DNA from: Sulfuricurvum sp.
Lineage (GTDB): Bacteria; Campylobacterota; Campylobacteria; Campylobacterales; Sulfurimonadaceae
DNA length: 7,254 nucleotides
Assembly: GCA_024635855.1 (NCBI GenBank)
Contig: JAGXHZ010000065.1
Coordinates: forward strand, 1-7,254
Direction of reading: 5' to 3'
Shown here: positions 5,955-7,254 of the stretch, piece by piece
How the letters are laid out: each line of letters begins with the position of its first letter
Position numbering within the stretch: position 1 is the first letter of the stretch
Position numbers and translations under genes: made by a program
Notes under the pieces: generated by a model
What the model was told of the DNA's origin: nothing
What the model saw: only the letters and a program-made list of their open reading frames with translations
Databases searched by the model: none

Positions 5955-7254
5955 ACTCTCTTTATTCCCCCTACAGGCTGTGGAGTGTCTTTCGACTGCT
6001 CCTCTCTTTTTATCTTCTGATCAAGAAAAAGAGCCGATTTTTCGGGGTCAAACCGCTACCACCCCAAAAGCTTGCGAGCACGATAACCCAGTTGGGTGCA
6101 AGTTTTATCAAACTGGCGCAAGTTCTTGCTACTCGTAACGATTTTTTCGATGCTGAGTATCTCAGTGTGCTCAAAACACTCCATGATGATCTCCCGCCTA
6201 TGTCGAAAAAAGAGTATGAGAAGGTGATGCACCGTGCTTTTCCTGCGCTTCCTTTTATCCGTTTTAATCCTACGCCCATAGCCTCTGCCTCCATTGGTCA
6301 AGTGCATGAGGCTTGGCTGGATGAAGAGACCAAAGTCGCTGTAAAACTCCGACGAGAGGGGATAGAAAAACGTGTCCGTGCGGATATACGAATCGTTTCG
6401 TTCTTCAATCGCATTTTTAGACCGCTTTTTTCCCATACGACCCGTCACTCGGTTGAATCGGTTATCGTTGAGTTTTCGGTGATGATTGTGCAAGAGTGCA
6501 GTATGAATCAAGAACGTGCCAATTTGGAAAAATTTTCACACCTGTACGCTTCCTCAGGGGTGATTTTCCCGCGAGCCTATCCTAAATACAGTTGTGATGA
6601 TGCGTTGGTGATGAGTTATGAAGAAGGATGGCGATTTGATGATCGTGAGAGTATTAACAACAGCGGTATCGACATCATTCCGCTTATCGACCAACTGATA
6701 CGATTTTATACGGATCAGATGCTTGTGCAGGGATATTTTCACGCCGATCCGCATCCCGGAAATCTTCTCGTATCCCCTCAAGGTCAGTTAATATTGCTCG
6801 ATTTTGGGATGGTAAAACGGGTTTCTAATCCGACGCGTATTGCTATCATTGAGTTGCTACGTGCGGCTAATGAGCAGGATTATGAAGCGTATGTGAGTGC
6901 ATCCAAGCGTTTAGGAACGGTAGCCTATGATGCACCCGTAGCCGAACTTGCCGAATTTACCGAGCGAATGTTTGAGATATTTGCTAATGATTCGTTGGAC
7001 AGCAGCAGCATGCAAGAGCTTGCATTTCAGGTGATGGAGCAAACGCGAAATCTTCCGTTCAAGCTTCCGCAAGAAGCGATTTATATCTTGCGTGTCAGTG
7101 CGATTATCGAAGGGTTAGGAACGACGTACATCGAAAATTTTAACGGGATCAAAGATATTCTTCCCATTTTACAGCGTAATATCCCGCGAGCTTTAGGGAT
7201 CAAAGAGTCGATTCTAGAGAATATTATCGATGAGGTCAAACATCTTCCCGATGA
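5951..7254 (+). CDS. UbiB/AarF/ABC1-family atypical kinase-like ATPase (3' end outside the window)
   Basis: The frame is open from ATG 5951 to the right edge (434 complete codons, no stop), so the C-terminus is missing. UbiB-family proteins have a protein-kinase-like fold with ATPase activity and act at membranes in isoprenoid-quinone or lipid metabolism. Family hallmarks in order: GASFIKLAQVLATR, with KLAQ at 54-57 in place of the usual KxGQ; the alanine-rich loop ASASIGQ at 111-117 that replaces a glycine-rich loop; the VAVK lysine K132; the catalytic stretch HADPHPGN at 264-271 (D266, N271); and the metal-binding DFG at 284-286. The later stretch LPFKLPQEAIYILR at about 363-376 is also typical of the family. 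The C-terminal membrane helices often found in UbiB would lie beyond the edge. The start overlaps the preceding stop by 4 bases, which suggests translational coupling; the ribosome site of its own is weak. The substrate is unknown. Campylobacterota generally use menaquinone, so a ubiquinone-specific role is unlikely if the lineage guess holds. Confidence 0.93.
   Translation, partial: MNSLYSPYRLWSVFRLLLSFYLLIKKKSRFFGVKPLPPQKLASTITQLGASFIKLAQVLATRNDFFDAEYLSVLKTLHDDLPPMSKKEYEKVMHRAFPALPFIRFNPTPIASASIGQVHEAWLDEETKVAVKLRREGIEKRVRADIRIVSFFNRIFRPLFSHTTRHSVESVIVEFSVMIVQECSMNQERANLEKFSHLYASSGVIFPRAYPKYSCDDALVMSYEEGWRFDDRESINNSGIDIIPLIDQLIRFYTDQMLVQGYFHADPHPGNLLVSPQGQLILLDFGMVKRVSNPTRIAIIELLRAANEQDYEAYVSASKRLGTVAYDAPVAELAEFTERMFEIFANDSLDSSSMQELAFQVMEQTRNLPFKLPQEAIYILRVSAIIEGLGTTYIENFNGIKDILPILQRNIPRALGIKESILENIIDEVKHLPD

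Noticed and set aside
5917..6138. 73-codon plus-strand frame bridging the coiled-coil and UbiB genes
   Set aside because: It overlaps both real genes out of frame and shows no family features.
6056..6511. 151-codon open frame on the minus strand
   Set aside because: It lies wholly inside the UbiB-family gene, whose forward frame carries the family motifs continuously; the antisense translation has no recognisable features.

Overview
The window is a densely packed, single-strand stretch (all genes on +) of a Gram-negative chromosome. It most resembles a free-living, sulfur-oxidising member of the Campylobacterota (Sulfuricurvum/Sulfurimonas type). This assignment is inference from gene content, moderate GC and protein style: a dCache_3-PAS-GGDEF sensor with the CxC-type PAS, a hemerythrin-containing GGDEF/EAL protein, and a small Lys/Glu-rich coiled-coil gene coupled to an AarF/UbiB kinase. 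No rRNA or other marker gene is present to prove it.

Left part (1-5569): three consecutive cyclic-di-GMP genes. The first enters from the left edge and shows only the C-terminal part of an EAL phosphodiesterase domain. Eighteen bases later comes a complete membrane-bound diguanylate cyclase: two transmembrane helices around a periplasmic dCache domain, then PAS, then GGEEF with an intact inhibitory site. Thirty-nine bases after that comes a 1014-residue soluble protein with hemerythrin, two PAS domains, GGDEF, EAL and a C-terminal zinc-binding CZB domain. All visible catalytic and metal-ligand residues are intact. Together they look like a small signalling cluster that reads a periplasmic ligand, oxygen or redox state, and zinc (or thiol oxidation), and sets the c-di-GMP level.

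Middle (5570-5699): a 130-base intergenic region with a perfect TATAAT box, a 17-bp dyad where a -35 element would be, and a strong Shine-Dalgarno sequence. It probably starts a new transcription unit.

Right part (5700-7254): an 84-residue phasin-like coiled-coil protein. Its stop codon overlaps by 4 bases the start of a UbiB/AarF-family atypical kinase, which runs off the right edge with no stop. If the lineage assignment is right, this kinase sits in a menaquinone-using organism, so its role is not simply ubiquinone synthesis.

There is no sign of mobile elements, CRISPR, tRNA or rRNA genes, and no gene-free stretch longer than 130 bases.
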